This document shows positions 18,130 to 27,153 of a DNA stretch of 64,000 nucleotides, in pieces. Every line of letters begins with the position of its first letter. The stretch's first letter is position 1. The notes below the pieces were generated by a model. That model was not told where the DNA came from, ran no database searches, and saw nothing but the letters and a program-made list of their open reading frames with translations. A program made the translations under genes and the position numbers. The stretch is from Neobacillus muris (GTDB lineage Bacteria; Bacillota; Bacilli; Bacillales; Cytobacillaceae), in contig NZ_CALPDF010000015.1 of assembly GCF_943193175.1 (NCBI RefSeq), positions 22,185-86,184 on the forward strand. The letters run 5' to 3'.

Positions 18130-19272
18130 TTAATTCTTTAATGGAACCGTAATGAATACCTCAGTTCCTTTTCCAATTCTTGAATCAATGGTGATATCAC
18201 CATCGAGAAGTTCCACCCGCTCCCTCATGCCAATTAATCCGAATGATTCCGGCTTTTTATGGGAAGGGTCAAACCCAACTCCATTGTCCTTTATTAATAC
18301 CGTAATGCCTGTATTGGCGATTTCTAATTGGACTTTTATCTGACAGGCATTGGCATGCTTCAAGGCATTTTGCACGGATTCCTGAATCAAGCGAAACAAA
18401 GCCACTTCATATTTAGCTGGAAGCCGGCACTCAAGACCGCTGTTGATAAAAACAATTTCTGATTGATTATGGTATTCCTCAATCGTTTTTAGGTATTTTC
18501 TTAGGGTAGGAACGAGCCCCAAATCATCCAAGGCCATTGGACGTAAGTCGTAAATGATTCGACGGACCTCATAAAGGGCAGCACGCACCATTTTTTTGAA
18601 GCTGTTAATTTCAGAAAATCCCTCTTCAGGCCCTTTCTCACGGAATACCCGTTCCACTAAATCGGAGCGGACGATGACGTTGGCAAGCATTTGCGCTGGT
18701 CCGTCATGAATTTCCCTCGAAAGCCGCCTGCGCTCTTCTTCCTGCGCTTCGATAATTTTCAGCCCAAAATCTTCTCTTGCCTTCGCATTTTCAAACGCTT
18801 CGCCAAATTGTTTTAAATCACTCTGCAGGTAATTCATGACCACAGAAATTTGCGATATGAGCTGCTCTGCCCGGTCAATCGTGGAATGTATTCCAATCAG
18901 CCTGCGCTCAAGTTCATCTCTTTTTTCAAGGAGCTGCTTTTTGTACTGCCAGTTAATGGAGAGATCCATTTGCAATTGATGCGCCTTTTCGTAAGCATCC
19001 CGGATTTCTTCTTCTGTATAAAGCTTAAAATTTTTGCTCACTTCAGAGAGCTTTTGCCTGGCATCACTCACTAAAATTTCTAGTTGATCTCCTTCATCCA
19101 TCAATTTTACCATCATTTGCTGGATAGAGGTAAGTTCATTGGTGATATTTTCATAGTCTTCCCGGCATTGTTCGCTAATTCGAAAAATGTCACTTTTACT
19201 GCATGTCACCGTTTCAAGCATTTCTTCGCGGATTTCATCAATGGATTTCACATTCATCTGTTTAATTTTCAT
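18130..19272 (-). CDS. degS: Sensor histidine kinase DegS
   Basis: A 380-residue cytoplasmic kinase with no membrane helix. It has an N-terminal coiled-coil sensor region (about 1-170), the HisKA_3 phospho-acceptor H189 in EERRRLSREIHDGPAQ, and a HATPase_c domain with N and G boxes (ESVQNALKHA, IKDNGVGFD, SFGLIGMRERV). It phosphorylates DegU. The start at MKIKQMNV is supported by CTGGAGGAG 6 bases upstream and by matching DegS N-termini; an in-frame extension to 19350 has no site. Divergent from yvyE. Confidence 0.97.
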   Translation of the reverse strand: MKIKQMNVKSIDEIREEMLETVTCSKSDIFRISEQCREDYENITNELTSIQQMMVKLMDEGDQLEILVSDARQKLSEVSKNFKLYTEEEIRDAYEKAHQLQMDLSINWQYKKQLLEKRDELERRLIGIHSTIDRAEQLISQISVVMNYLQSDLKQFGEAFENAKAREDFGLKIIEAQEEERRRLSREIHDGPAQMLANVIVRSDLVERVFREKGPEEGFSEINSFKKMVRAALYEVRRIIYDLRPMALDDLGLVPTLRKYLKTIEEYHNQSEIVFINSGLECRLPAKYEVALFRLIQESVQNALKHANACQIKVQLEIANTGITVLIKDNGVGFDPSHKKPESFGLIGMRERVELLDGDITIDSRIGKGTEVFITVPLKN

Positions 19273-19511
19273 TTTGGCTCCTCCAGGGGATATTTTCCCT
19301 TTAGGTCTGTAACACCTTGTGAATATTGAAAAAAATTTTTTAACAGCCATAGACCCAAGCCTGGTTTTGCTTTAGAGTAGTATAATAAATGAAGATTTTT
19401 TCTACTGCTCCTTTTTGCCTATTAAGACTGTATATATTATACCATTCGAACTTTACACCCAGATTAAAGGTATATTACAGAAATTTTTTTAATAAAAGGA
19501 AGGATTTCACG

Positions 19512-20153
19512 ATGCTGCCTCGTTATTTAACAGTTAAACAATTCGGAGAACATGAAATTACGATTCAAAAGTCCCGTTTCATTGCCCATGTCGCTAGAGC
19601 TGAATCAGAGCAAGAAGCCCAAGAATTCATCCAAACGATTAAGAAAAAGCATTGGAACGCTACACATAATTGCTCCGCTTATTTGATCGGAGAGCACGAT
19701 CAGATTCAAAAGGCGAATGATGATGGCGAACCCAGTGGAACCGCAGGCGTCCCGATCCTCGAGGTATTAAAAAAAAGAAACCTTAAAGATACGGTTGTGG
19801 TCGTGACCCGTTATTTTGGCGGGATCAAATTAGGTGCCGGCGGCCTCATTCGTGCTTACGGCAAAGCCACCTCAGAGGTCCTGGATGCAACAGGCATTGT
19901 CGAACGGCGGCTCGTTCAAGTCATGCAGGTTAAAATTGACTATACATGGCTTGGAAAAATTGAAAAAGAATTACGAAGCTCCGAGTATAAAATGAAAGAT
20001 ATACATTATTTAGATATCGTCAATATCGAAGTCTTTGTAGATGGAAGCAAAACCCACTCGTTTACTGAATGGATGATTGAATTAACAAACGGCCAATGCA
20101 CCATCCAAGCAGGAGAGACCCTTTATCTAGAAGAAGACTTTGTAAGAAATTAA
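19512..20153 (+). CDS. yvyE: YigZ/IMPACT family protein YvyE
   Basis: A 213-residue protein of the UPF0029/IMPACT family (YigZ in E. coli). The conserved ATHNCSAYLIG and NDDGEPSGTAGVPILEVL motifs are in residues 50-90, TRYFGGIKLGAGGLIRAYG near 105-125, and a ferredoxin-like C-terminal domain follows. Function is uncertain; relatives are linked to translation or stress control. AAAGGAAGG lies 10 bases before the chosen ATG. It stands divergent from degS and convergent with tagO, the same neighbour relation to degS as in B. subtilis. Confidence 0.92.
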   Translation: MLPRYLTVKQFGEHEITIQKSRFIAHVARAESEQEAQEFIQTIKKKHWNATHNCSAYLIGEHDQIQKANDDGEPSGTAGVPILEVLKKRNLKDTVVVVTRYFGGIKLGAGGLIRAYGKATSEVLDATGIVERRLVQVMQVKIDYTWLGKIEKELRSSEYKMKDIHYLDIVNIEVFVDGSKTHSFTEWMIELTNGQCTIQAGETLYLEEDFVRN

Positions 20154-20207
20154 CAATACCTTTAGGGAAATTATAATAGGACTTGAAAAGGAAAACAATT
20201 GGGAAAT

Positions 20208-20242
20208 AAAACGGGACCTAGTTTAGCTGGGTCCCGTTTTTT
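20208..20242 (+). terminator. Bidirectional terminator between yvyE and tagO
   Basis: An 11-bp stem AAAACGGGACC / GGTCCCGTTTT followed by TT, placed between convergent genes. Confidence 0.88.
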
Positions 20243-20255
20243 GTCGTTATTTGTT

Positions 20256-21320
20256 TTATGACCTTCCTTTAGCAAAGCTTGTCCTTAATGTTTCGACAAT
20301 GTTCAAAACAGGGCGATAGTTTTTTCCTACAAGACCAATTCGCTCGGCAAGGATTTCGATAAAAAAGATGACGATTGCAATTAAGAAAATGGCTCCTCCA
20401 ACTTTAGCCTGTGAGTATATAACAGCCACTAATCCAAAGAATGCAGCCATGGCATAAATAAGTAAAACGGTCTGCCTGTGAGAGTAGCCGATACGGAGCA
20501 AACAATGGTGAAGATGCGATTTGTCCGGCGCTGATAATGGTTTTTTTTGAATGACTCTTCTAAGAATAGCGAATACCGTATCAGAAATAGGCACACCTAA
20601 AATGATAACGGGAATAACGAACGAAATAAACGTAATGTTTTTAAACCCGAGAAGAGATAAAACCGAAATAATGTATCCTAGAAATAATGCGCCCGTATCA
20701 CCCATAAAAATTTTAGCCGGATGAAAATTATATATTAAAAATCCTAATGTGCTGGTTAGGACAATTAATCCAACCGCTACCACATATAAGTTCCCCTGTA
20801 TTAAAGCAATTCCTGAAATGGTAATTAATGCTATAGAGGACACCCCGGCCGCTAAGCCATCCAATCCATCAATTAAATTAATCGCATTTGTAATCCCTAC
20901 AATCCAAAAAAGTGTGAAAGGGATGCTTAATAAGCCAAACTGGACCTGTCCACCAAATGGGAGGTTTATAAATACTACTTCTAAATCGCCAAGAAAGACC
21001 ACACTTAAAGCAGCCAATAACTGACCAATCAACTTATATTTCGCTGATAGCTCAAATAAATCATCTAGCAGGCCAGTCGTAACAATAATGAAGCATCCGA
21101 GTAAAATAGCAGGCGATGAGTGGTTTTCCGGCTGAAGAAGGAAAACTCCCGTCAAAAAGCTGACAAAGATAGCTAAACCACCCAGCCTTGGCATTATGGA
21201 TTGATGGACCTTTCGTTGGTTAGGCCTGTCTGTTGCACCAATAAGGAAAGCTAATTTTTTTATGAGCGGTGTTATAAGCACCGTTAAGATAAAACATAAT
21301 ACCAAGGTAAGATAAAGCAT
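20256..21320 (-). CDS. tagO: Undecaprenyl-phosphate GlcNAc-1-phosphate transferase, copy 1
   Basis: A 354-residue polytopic membrane enzyme of the TagO/WecA family. It joins GlcNAc-1-phosphate from UDP-GlcNAc to undecaprenyl phosphate, the first step of wall teichoic acid and many secondary wall polymers. Catalytic motifs are intact: LLDDLFE (Asp pair near 95), NAINLIDGLDGLAAG near 155, FMGDTGALFLGY near 210, and the cytoplasmic HLHHCLLR near 275. Eleven hydrophobic helices are expected. AAGGAGG lies 8 bases before the start but is predicted to be buried in a hairpin. A second, similar copy lies directly upstream, so one may serve a separate polymer. Confidence 0.94.
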   Translation of the reverse strand: MLYLTLVLCFILTVLITPLIKKLAFLIGATDRPNQRKVHQSIMPRLGGLAIFVSFLTGVFLLQPENHSSPAILLGCFIIVTTGLLDDLFELSAKYKLIGQLLAALSVVFLGDLEVVFINLPFGGQVQFGLLSIPFTLFWIVGITNAINLIDGLDGLAAGVSSIALITISGIALIQGNLYVVAVGLIVLTSTLGFLIYNFHPAKIFMGDTGALFLGYIISVLSLLGFKNITFISFVIPVIILGVPISDTVFAILRRVIQKKPLSAPDKSHLHHCLLRIGYSHRQTVLLIYAMAAFFGLVAVIYSQAKVGGAIFLIAIVIFFIEILAERIGLVGKNYRPVLNIVETLRTSFAKGRS

Positions 21321-21328
21321 ACAAAAAT

Positions 21329-21360
21329 CCTCCTTAAAATTAATTTTGTCCTTAAGGAGG
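21329..21360 (-). promoter_or_regulatory. Hairpin that buries the tagO copy-1 ribosome binding site
   Basis: In the minus-strand transcript CCUCCUUAA (21360-21352) is a perfect 9-base complement of UUAAGGAGG (21337-21329), which is the ribosome binding site of the tagO gene starting at 21320. The loop is 14 bases. A smaller competing hairpin, GUCC / GGAC, could form within the 5' arm and loop. This suggests translational control, by an RNA structure switch or a bound factor. The second tagO has no such arrangement. Confidence 0.5.
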
Positions 21361-21437
21361 ACTTTAAAACATGTTATTGACTGTAAAATTTCGGAAGATA
21401 AACCTTTTATTTTTAATTTTATGCATTAAAAATAAAA

Positions 21438-21469
21438 AGCCTAAAAAGATTCGAAAATCTCTTTAGGCT
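21438..21469 (-). terminator. Terminator after tagO copy 2
   Basis: Stem AGCCTAAA / TTTAGGCT extended by ATCT/AGAT pairing, followed on the minus strand by TTTTTATTTTTAA. It separates the two tagO genes, so copy 1 needs its own promoter or read-through. Confidence 0.82.
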
Positions 21470-21480
21470 GGATAAACTAC

Positions 21481-22545
21481 TTAACGATTTCGTAAATTAA
21501 TTGGCTTAAGGCCCTTCATTAGCTTTAACAGCGGTTTATAATCCTCACGAACCAAACCAATCTTCTCAACGATGATTTCAATACTAACCAACAGAACCAA
21601 GATAACGATTAAGGAACCCCATACTGTGGATTGTGAGAAGATGAACGCACTTAATCCAAAAACAGCAGCCATTGCATATATTAACAGTACCGTTTGGCGA
21701 TGGGTAAATCCGGCTCTTAATAAACAATGATGCAGATGCGATTTGTCTGGTGCCGATATTGGCTGTTTGTTAACAACTCGCCTAATAATTGCAAAGAATG
21801 TATCAGAAATTGGCACTCCCAAGATAATTACAGGAATAACCAGGGAAATAAACGTTACGTTTTTGTAACCTAACAAGGATAATACAGAAATCATATAACC
21901 TAAGAATAGTGCTCCTGTATCACCCATAAAGATCTTAGCTGGGTGAAAATTGTAAAACAAGAAACCTACAGTGCTAACTGCTACAATTAAGGCCATAACC
22001 GTAACATATCCGTTTGCCATTACTACAGACATTCCTGCGATGGTGAATAGAGCAATTGATGAAACACCGCCTGCTAAACCATCTAAACCATCTATTAAAT
22101 TAATTGCATTTGTAATGCCAATAATCCAAATCATTGTCAGCGGAATACTTAGAAATCCAAAGTTAATTGTCCCGCCAAAAGGCAAGTTAATAAATTCAAC
22201 CTTTAAGCCGCCATATATTACAATAACAGCAGCTGCTGCAACTTGACCTGCTAACTTTAACTTTGGAGAAATTTCTTTTACATCATCCAATATGCCAGTA
22301 CAGATAATAATAATACTTCCAATCACAATTGGAAGATGATATTCACCAACTGGCTTTAAAATCAGAATTCCAATAATAAAACTTAAAAATACCGCCAGTC
22401 CGCCTAATCTAGGCATGATCCGTGAATGAACTTTTCTTTGATTTGGTTTATCTGTTGCTCCAATTATAAATGCAAGTTTTTTTACTAGTGGGGTAAGAAG
22501 TATTGCAGCAAAAAAACAGATTGCTAGATTAAGATAAAACAACAT
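21481..22545 (-). CDS. tagO: Undecaprenyl-phosphate GlcNAc-1-phosphate transferase, copy 2
   Basis: A 354-residue paralog of the downstream tagO, the same length and alignable end to end, with identical catalytic motifs (GILDDVKE, NAINLIDGLDGLAGG, FMGDTGALFLGY, HLHHCLLRAGF). Differences cluster in membrane helices and the C-terminal tail (KLMKGLKPINLRNR against ETLRTSFAKGRS). GGAGGG lies 6 bases before the start. An extended -10 promoter sits 100 bases upstream and a terminator follows the gene. Both copies look functional. Because rmlACBD and the glycosyltransferase operon lie upstream, this copy may start the rhamnose-containing polymer, but that is inference. Confidence 0.94.
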   Translation of the reverse strand: MLFYLNLAICFFAAILLTPLVKKLAFIIGATDKPNQRKVHSRIMPRLGGLAVFLSFIIGILILKPVGEYHLPIVIGSIIIICTGILDDVKEISPKLKLAGQVAAAAVIVIYGGLKVEFINLPFGGTINFGFLSIPLTMIWIIGITNAINLIDGLDGLAGGVSSIALFTIAGMSVVMANGYVTVMALIVAVSTVGFLFYNFHPAKIFMGDTGALFLGYMISVLSLLGYKNVTFISLVIPVIILGVPISDTFFAIIRRVVNKQPISAPDKSHLHHCLLRAGFTHRQTVLLIYAMAAVFGLSAFIFSQSTVWGSLIVILVLLVSIEIIVEKIGLVREDYKPLLKLMKGLKPINLRNR

Positions 22546-22643
22546 ACGGCCCTCCGTTAGTTCATATCCACGGCAACAATTACATGGATATTACTTTTCA
22601 TTCAGTTAATTTATTCCGTATAACATAAAATCCATCCTAATGG

Positions 22644-22652
22644 ATTATATCA
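22644..22652 (-). promoter_or_regulatory. Extended -10 promoter for tagO copy 2
   Basis: TGATATAAT on the minus strand is a perfect TGnTATAAT extended -10 element; the -35 region is poor (TTTATT at 17 bp). It lies about 100 bases upstream of the tagO start. Confidence 0.55.
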
Positions 22653-22886
22653 TACCGATCCAGATAAATAAACACTCTATTATTCTTCAACTAGTACATC
22701 CCTTAATTCCTTAAATAAAGTATCTTAAATAATTCTTAAATCTAATGAGATTATTAATTAATTGTATAGACGGTATACAACACGAAAAGTTTCATTGTGA
22801 AAATAATTCATAATAATGTACGACAAATTAATAATTCTTTTTATCGCAATGAACGTATACATATTTTGAAATTTTTTCTATTTAAT

Positions 22887-22918
22887 ACAAAAGCGCTTGG
22901 AAATCCAAGCGCTTTTGT
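22887..22918 (-). terminator. Terminator after the rmlACBD operon
   Basis: A perfect 15-bp inverted repeat, ACAAAAGCGCTTGGA / TCCAAGCGCTTTTGT, with only two bases between the arms, 68 bases past the rfbD stop. The T-run is part of the stem. Confidence 0.8.
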
Positions 22919-22985
22919 GTCATTTATCATTATGTTTATATTTTACTCTTTCGCACTTGATCGGAACTATTTATATGCTTCCTTT

Positions 22986-23828
22986 TTATTTTGCTTCATT
23001 TAAATAGGCAGCCAATGCCGCCTTCCAATCACGCAGTGGAGTCAAGCCTTGTTCTTCAATCTTCTTTTTGCTTAGAACAGAATACTTTGGTCGAGCTGCC
23101 GGTCTCGGGAATTGCTCTGTAGTCAACGGATTAACTTTTACATTCAATCCGGCCTGTTTAAAAATTTCAACAGCAAATTCATACCAAGAACAAACACCGC
23201 TGTTGGTGGCGTGATACACACCATATTTTTCAGTTCCCATTAATTCAACCATAAATTTCGCTAAGTCAACTGTATAAGTTGGTGATCCAATTTGATCGTG
23301 GACGACCCCAACCTCACCTCGTTCTTTACCAAGGCGCAGCATTGTCTTTACAAAGTTTTGACCATAAATACCAAATACCCAGGCAGTCCGAACAATAAAG
23401 AATTGCTCCAAATATTCCCTAACAAATTCTTCCCCTGCAAGTTTTGTTCTTCCATATGCCCCTAATGGCTTTGTTGGTTCATCAACTTCATAAGGTTCAG
23501 TCGCTGTTCCATCAAAAACATAATCTGTACTAATATACATTAGTTTAGCCCCAGCCTGCTTAGCTGCTTTAGCCAAATTTTTAGTGCCTAATGCATTTAT
23601 TTGGTAAGCCAGATCTTCATTCTCCTCTGCGGCATCCACATTGGTATAAGCTGCACAATGAAGAATAACATCCGGTTTAATCTCATTAATGAAAGCTAAT
23701 ACATTCTCTTCAATCGTAATATCTAATTGTTCACGGTCGGTACCAATGGCTTGATGATTTTTTTTCTCTAACTCCAAAAGAACATCTTTCCCTAATTGGC
23801 CAGCTGCACCTGTAACAATAACTTTCAT
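22986..23828 (-). CDS. rfbD: dTDP-4-dehydrorhamnose reductase
   Basis: A 280-residue short-chain dehydrogenase (RmlD) that makes dTDP-L-rhamnose in the last step of the pathway, using NAD(P)H. Seen: the Rossmann motif VTGAAGQLGKDV at 5-16, the catalytic YxxxK pair in YGRTKLAGEE near 130, and STDYVFDG near 100. The start ATG overlaps the rfbB stop by one base (TAATG), so the two are translationally coupled. It is the last gene of the rmlA-C-B-D operon. Confidence 0.96.
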   Translation of the reverse strand: MKVIVTGAAGQLGKDVLLELEKKNHQAIGTDREQLDITIEENVLAFINEIKPDVILHCAAYTNVDAAEENEDLAYQINALGTKNLAKAAKQAGAKLMYISTDYVFDGTATEPYEVDEPTKPLGAYGRTKLAGEEFVREYLEQFFIVRTAWVFGIYGQNFVKTMLRLGKERGEVGVVHDQIGSPTYTVDLAKFMVELMGTEKYGVYHATNSGVCSWYEFAVEIFKQAGLNVKVNPLTTEQFPRPAARPKYSVLSKKKIEEQGLTPLRDWKAALAAYLNEAK

Positions 23829-24850
23829 TATTCTACCCCTAATCTGTCACCGTACTGTGATTTAAAGTATTCTTGATATTCACCAGAAATGATGTTTTCC
23901 CACCATTCTCTGTTATTTAAATACCATTCAATAGTTTGCTTAATCCCAGTTTCAAAATTATATTTAGGTGACCAGCCAAGCTCATTACGAAGTTTTGTTG
24001 CATCAATAGCATAACGGCGGTCATGTCCCGGACGATCTTTAACAAACTTGATTAAAGATTCAGGTTTGCCAAGCTGCTTTAATATCGTCTTGACGATATC
24101 AATGTTGGTACGTTCATTGTTGCCGCCAACATTATAGACCTCTCCAACACGGCCATTATGGAGCACAAGGTCAATCGCTTGACAATGGTCTTCAACATGG
24201 AGCCAGTCCCGGATATTTAAACCATCCCCATAAACAGGAAGCTCTTTATCATTTAATGCATTAATGATCATTAGAGGAATAAGTTTTTCTGGGAAATGAT
24301 ATGGTCCATAGTTATTAGAACAACGTGTAATATTTACTGGAAGCCCAAATGTCTCATGATATGCACGGACAAGCAAATCAGCCCCAGCTTTACTGGCACT
24401 GTAAGGACTATTTGGCGCCAATGGAGTTTCTTCTGTAAAATAGCCGGTCTCCCCTAAAGTACCATACACTTCATCAGTTGAAACCTGAAGATATTTTTTC
24501 ACTCCAAAGCTCTTCGCTGCATCTAGTAAGGCAAGAGTTCCTTGAATATTAGTTTGAACAAAAATTCCTGGATCTGTAATACTTCTATCCACATGTGATT
24601 CAGCAGCAAAGTTAATCACATAATCAAATTTTTCCTCTTGGAATAATCCCTGTACAAAGTCTCGGTCCGCAATATCCCCCCGAACAAACTTGTAATTTGG
24701 CTTATTCTCAATATCCTTTAAATTCTCTAAGTTACCTGCATAGGTTAGTAAATCTAAATTTACGATATTATACTCCGGATGTTTATTGACCATGTAGCGG
24801 ACAAAATTACTTCCAATAAATCCTGCTCCGCCTGTAATTAATAACTTCAT
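23828..24850 (-). CDS. rfbB: dTDP-glucose 4,6-dehydratase
   Basis: A 340-residue RmlB. It oxidises dTDP-glucose at C4 and removes water to give dTDP-4-keto-6-deoxyglucose. Seen: the N-terminal NAD motif ITGGAGFIGSNF, AESHVDRSI near 83, the catalytic STDEVYG near 120 and YSASKAGAD near 155, and RCSNNYGPYHFPEK. The start was placed at MKLLITGG, with AGGAGGAAGCAC directly upstream; a longer frame to 24895 reads through the rfbC end and is not supported. It lies 10 bases after the rfbC stop. Confidence 0.96.
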   Translation of the reverse strand: MKLLITGGAGFIGSNFVRYMVNKHPEYNIVNLDLLTYAGNLENLKDIENKPNYKFVRGDIADRDFVQGLFQEEKFDYVINFAAESHVDRSITDPGIFVQTNIQGTLALLDAAKSFGVKKYLQVSTDEVYGTLGETGYFTEETPLAPNSPYSASKAGADLLVRAYHETFGLPVNITRCSNNYGPYHFPEKLIPLMIINALNDKELPVYGDGLNIRDWLHVEDHCQAIDLVLHNGRVGEVYNVGGNNERTNIDIVKTILKQLGKPESLIKFVKDRPGHDRRYAIDATKLRNELGWSPKYNFETGIKQTIEWYLNNREWWENIISGEYQEYFKSQYGDRLGVE

Positions 24851-24860
24851 GTGCTTCCTC

Positions 24861-25421
24861 CTATTTCTCGTAAGTAAAGTTAAGATGTGCTGCATCTTTT
24901 AGTCTTGGATGCTTTGTGTCCTTTTCAGACAGAATTGGGCTGGCAGTCGGCCAGTCAATCCCAAGATCAGGATCATTCCACAAAATACCGCCATCATGCT
25001 CTGGGGAATAGTATTCATCAACTTTATAAGCAACAGTTGTGTCAGGAACCAATGTACAAAAGCCATGCGCAAAACCCTTTGGAACCAGCAGCTGGCGTTT
25101 ATTTTCCGCGCTTAAGATGACGCCTGCCCATTGTCCATAAGTTGGTGATCCTTTTCGAATATCAACCGCCACATCATAAATGGCCCCCGTGATGCAGCGG
25201 ACTACTTTCGTTTGAGCTTTTGGGTTTAGCTGAAAATGCAAACCTCTTAATGTGCCAGTTGGTGCCGACAAAGATTGGTTGTCCTGAACAAAATCATAAT
25301 ACAATCCCAACTTTTCAAACAATTCCTTATTATAGCTTTCCATAAAATAACCACGATGATCACCAAATACTTTTGGTTCTAGTATTTTGACTCCCGGTAA
25401 CTTCGTCTCAATTACATTCAT
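24861..25421 (-). CDS. rfbC: dTDP-4-dehydrorhamnose 3,5-epimerase
   Basis: A 186-residue cupin enzyme (RmlC) that inverts C3 and C5 of the keto sugar. Seen: FGDHRGYFMES near 20, the catalytic-His segment TLRGLHFQ near 58, KVVRCITGAIYDVAVDIRKGSPTYG and GFAHGFCTL near 115. GAGG lies 8 bases before the chosen ATG; an in-frame start 7 codons earlier overlaps the end of rfbA. It is the second gene of the operon. Confidence 0.95.
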   Translation of the reverse strand: MNVIETKLPGVKILEPKVFGDHRGYFMESYNKELFEKLGLYYDFVQDNQSLSAPTGTLRGLHFQLNPKAQTKVVRCITGAIYDVAVDIRKGSPTYGQWAGVILSAENKRQLLVPKGFAHGFCTLVPDTTVAYKVDEYYSPEHDGGILWNDPDLGIDWPTASPILSEKDTKHPRLKDAAHLNFTYEK

Positions 25422-25438
25422 TTGTTTAACCTCACTTA

Positions 25439-26314
25439 TCAATTCAATCCTTGATTAGCGATTTTAATCAAGTATTGACCATATTGATTCTTTTTTAATG
25501 GCTCGGCGAGTTCTAATAGTTTATCTTTTGTAATGTATCCCATTTTGTATGCAATCTCTTCAAGGCAGGCGATTTTTAAAGACTGTCTTTTCTCAACCGT
25601 TTCAATGAACTGGGATGCCTCTAATAACGAAGCGTGTGTACCAGTATCCAGCCATGCATATCCACGGCCTAGTAGTTCAACACTTAACTCACCCATTTCA
25701 AGATAAGCCTTGTTTATATCCGTAATTTCTAATTCACCACGTGGTGATGGCTTAATATTTTTCGCAATCTCAACAACACGGTTGTCATAAAAATAAAGTC
25801 CGGTAACAGCATAATTTGATTTAGGGGCCTCGGGCTTCTCCTCGATGGAGACAGCCTTGCCAGACTCATCAAACTCTACTACACCAAAACGTTCCGGATC
25901 GTTGACATAATATCCAAATACTGTCGCACCTTTTTCGCGAGAAGCCGCCTTTCGCAATAGGTTGGTCAATCCATGGCCATAGAAAATATTATCGCCTAGT
26001 ACTAACGCGACATTATCATCCCCAATGAATTCATCCCCTAAGATGAATGCTTGTGCTAATCCGCCTGGATGAGGCTGGATTTTATATGTAAAGTTCATGC
26101 CTAAATCGGAGCCATCTCCCAATATTTGTTCGAATCGTGAGATATCCTCTGGTGTTGAGATAATTAAAATATCTTTAATGCCTGCTAACATTAATACAGA
26201 TAGCGGATAATAAATCATCGGTTTATCATAGACTGGCAATAGCTGTTTGGATACCACCTTCGTCAAAGGATAAAGTCTAGTACCACTGCCACCTGCAAGT
26301 ATTATGCCTTTCAT
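25439..26314 (-). CDS. rfbA: Glucose-1-phosphate thymidylyltransferase
   Basis: A 291-residue RmlA that forms dTDP-glucose from dTTP and glucose-1-phosphate and starts the rhamnose pathway. Seen: the nucleotide-binding [26 protein letters not shown] at 8-33, [10 protein letters not shown] near 108, EEKPEAPKS near 160 and [10 protein letters not shown] near 222. AGGAGG lies upstream of the start. It is first in the rml operon behind a TTGGCT/TATAAT promoter. Product feeds the local GT2 enzymes. Confidence 0.96.
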   Translation of the reverse strand: MKGIILAGGSGTRLYPLTKVVSKQLLPVYDKPMIYYPLSVLMLAGIKDILIISTPEDISRFEQILGDGSDLGMNFTYKIQPHPGGLAQAFILGDEFIGDDNVALVLGDNIFYGHGLTNLLRKAASREKGATVFGYYVNDPERFGVVEFDESGKAVSIEEKPEAPKSNYAVTGLYFYDNRVVEIAKNIKPSPRGELEITDINKAYLEMGELSVELLGRGYAWLDTGTHASLLEASQFIETVEKRQSLKIACLEEIAYKMGYITKDKLLELAEPLKKNQYGQYLIKIANQGLN

Positions 26315-26367
26315 TTATATCAACTCCTCCTAATTTTCTACAAAAAACTTCTTAATGTCCCTTCCCC

Positions 26368-26397
26368 ATTATAAAGAAGGACCGAGTAAAAAGCCAA
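26368..26397 (-). promoter_or_regulatory. Sigma A-type promoter of rmlACBD
   Basis: TTGGCT (26392-26397) and TATAAT (26368-26373) on the minus strand, separated by 18 bases, 54 bases before the rfbA start. Confidence 0.55.
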
Positions 26398-26429
26398 AAT
26401 CTGATTGGAAATGTAATGAAAACTTAAAA

Positions 26430-27143
26430 TTAAGTACGTTTATAAATTGCGATAGCAAAAATGGTCCGAAGCCGCCCTCTTAACTGAATGAATAATGACC
26501 TTTTTTTCATGCCAGTGACATTGCCTCCATGGCGGACATATTTCATCAGTGGCTGATCGATAAAAACAATTTTTTTCTTTTTGAGCATACAAACTAGAGC
26601 AATCCATTGGTCATGCATTTCAATGGAGGATGGAAACGGCAAGATGTCTGCAACTAATTCCCTTTTAAATGCCATCATTGCCCCAGTAAAAGCATTTTTT
26701 AATATGTTCCCAAGTACCCCTTGATTTATGTTATTCTGATTATATTGATTCCAAGACGGGCTGATGGATTCAAGACTGCCATTAACTACATAGGCATCAT
26801 GAACAACAAGGACAGCTTCCTGCTCCTTAAAGGCCTTGACTACAGTTGAAACTTTATTGTCCTCCCAAAGATCATCTTGGTCACACAGAAAAAGGATATC
26901 TCCCTTTGCTAAAGATATCGCTTTTTCAAAACTTTTAATTGCTCCCAAATTTCCTTCATTGACAATAACTTGAACCCTGCTGCCATAAGTTTCATTAATG
27001 ACTTTGACCGTATTGTCTTTTGAACAGTCGTCTATTACAATCACTTCATCATTAGGACCCAGTTGTTTTAGAACCGTGTCAAGCTGTCTTAGTACGAACT
27101 GCTCACCATTATACGTTGCCATACAAACTGATAACATCATCAT
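26430..27143 (-). CDS. GT2 glycosyltransferase, rhamnosyltransferase-like
   Basis: A 237-residue family 2 glycosyltransferase. It has the GT-A N-terminus LSVCMATYNGEQFVLRQLDTVL, VIDDCSKDNT, and the metal/nucleotide DQDD motif in LFLCDQDDLWEDNK near residue 93. Members with this pattern often transfer rhamnose, which fits the neighbouring rml genes, but the sugar is not proven. Three ATG codons occur in a row at the start; GGAG suits the second or third. It is the last gene of a five-gene minus-strand operon (30707 to 26430). Soluble or peripheral; no helices. Confidence 0.85.
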   Translation of the reverse strand: MMMLSVCMATYNGEQFVLRQLDTVLKQLGPNDEVIVIDDCSKDNTVKVINETYGSRVQVIVNEGNLGAIKSFEKAISLAKGDILFLCDQDDLWEDNKVSTVVKAFKEQEAVLVVHDAYVVNGSLESISPSWNQYNQNNINQGVLGNILKNAFTGAMMAFKRELVADILPFPSSIEMHDQWIALVCMLKKKKIVFIDQPLMKYVRHGGNVTGMKKRSLFIQLRGRLRTIFAIAIYKRT

Positions 27144-27153
27144 TTAGCTCCTT

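Larger units (their letters stand above)
22546..22985. other. Intergenic region between rml operon and tagO copy 2
   Basis: A 440-base gene-free stretch. It holds the rml terminator at the right end and the tagO promoter at the left end. Between them (about 22700-22880) the sequence is AT-rich, with a small dyad TGTATAGACGGTATACA near 22760. No RNA gene is recognisable. Confidence 0.4.

Noticed and set aside
21371..21466. Plus-strand 31-codon frame with AAGGAGG 10 bases upstream
   Set aside because: The apparent ribosome binding site is the complement arm of the tagO hairpin, and the frame ends inside the tagO terminator; the peptide is low-complexity Lys/Leu/Ile.
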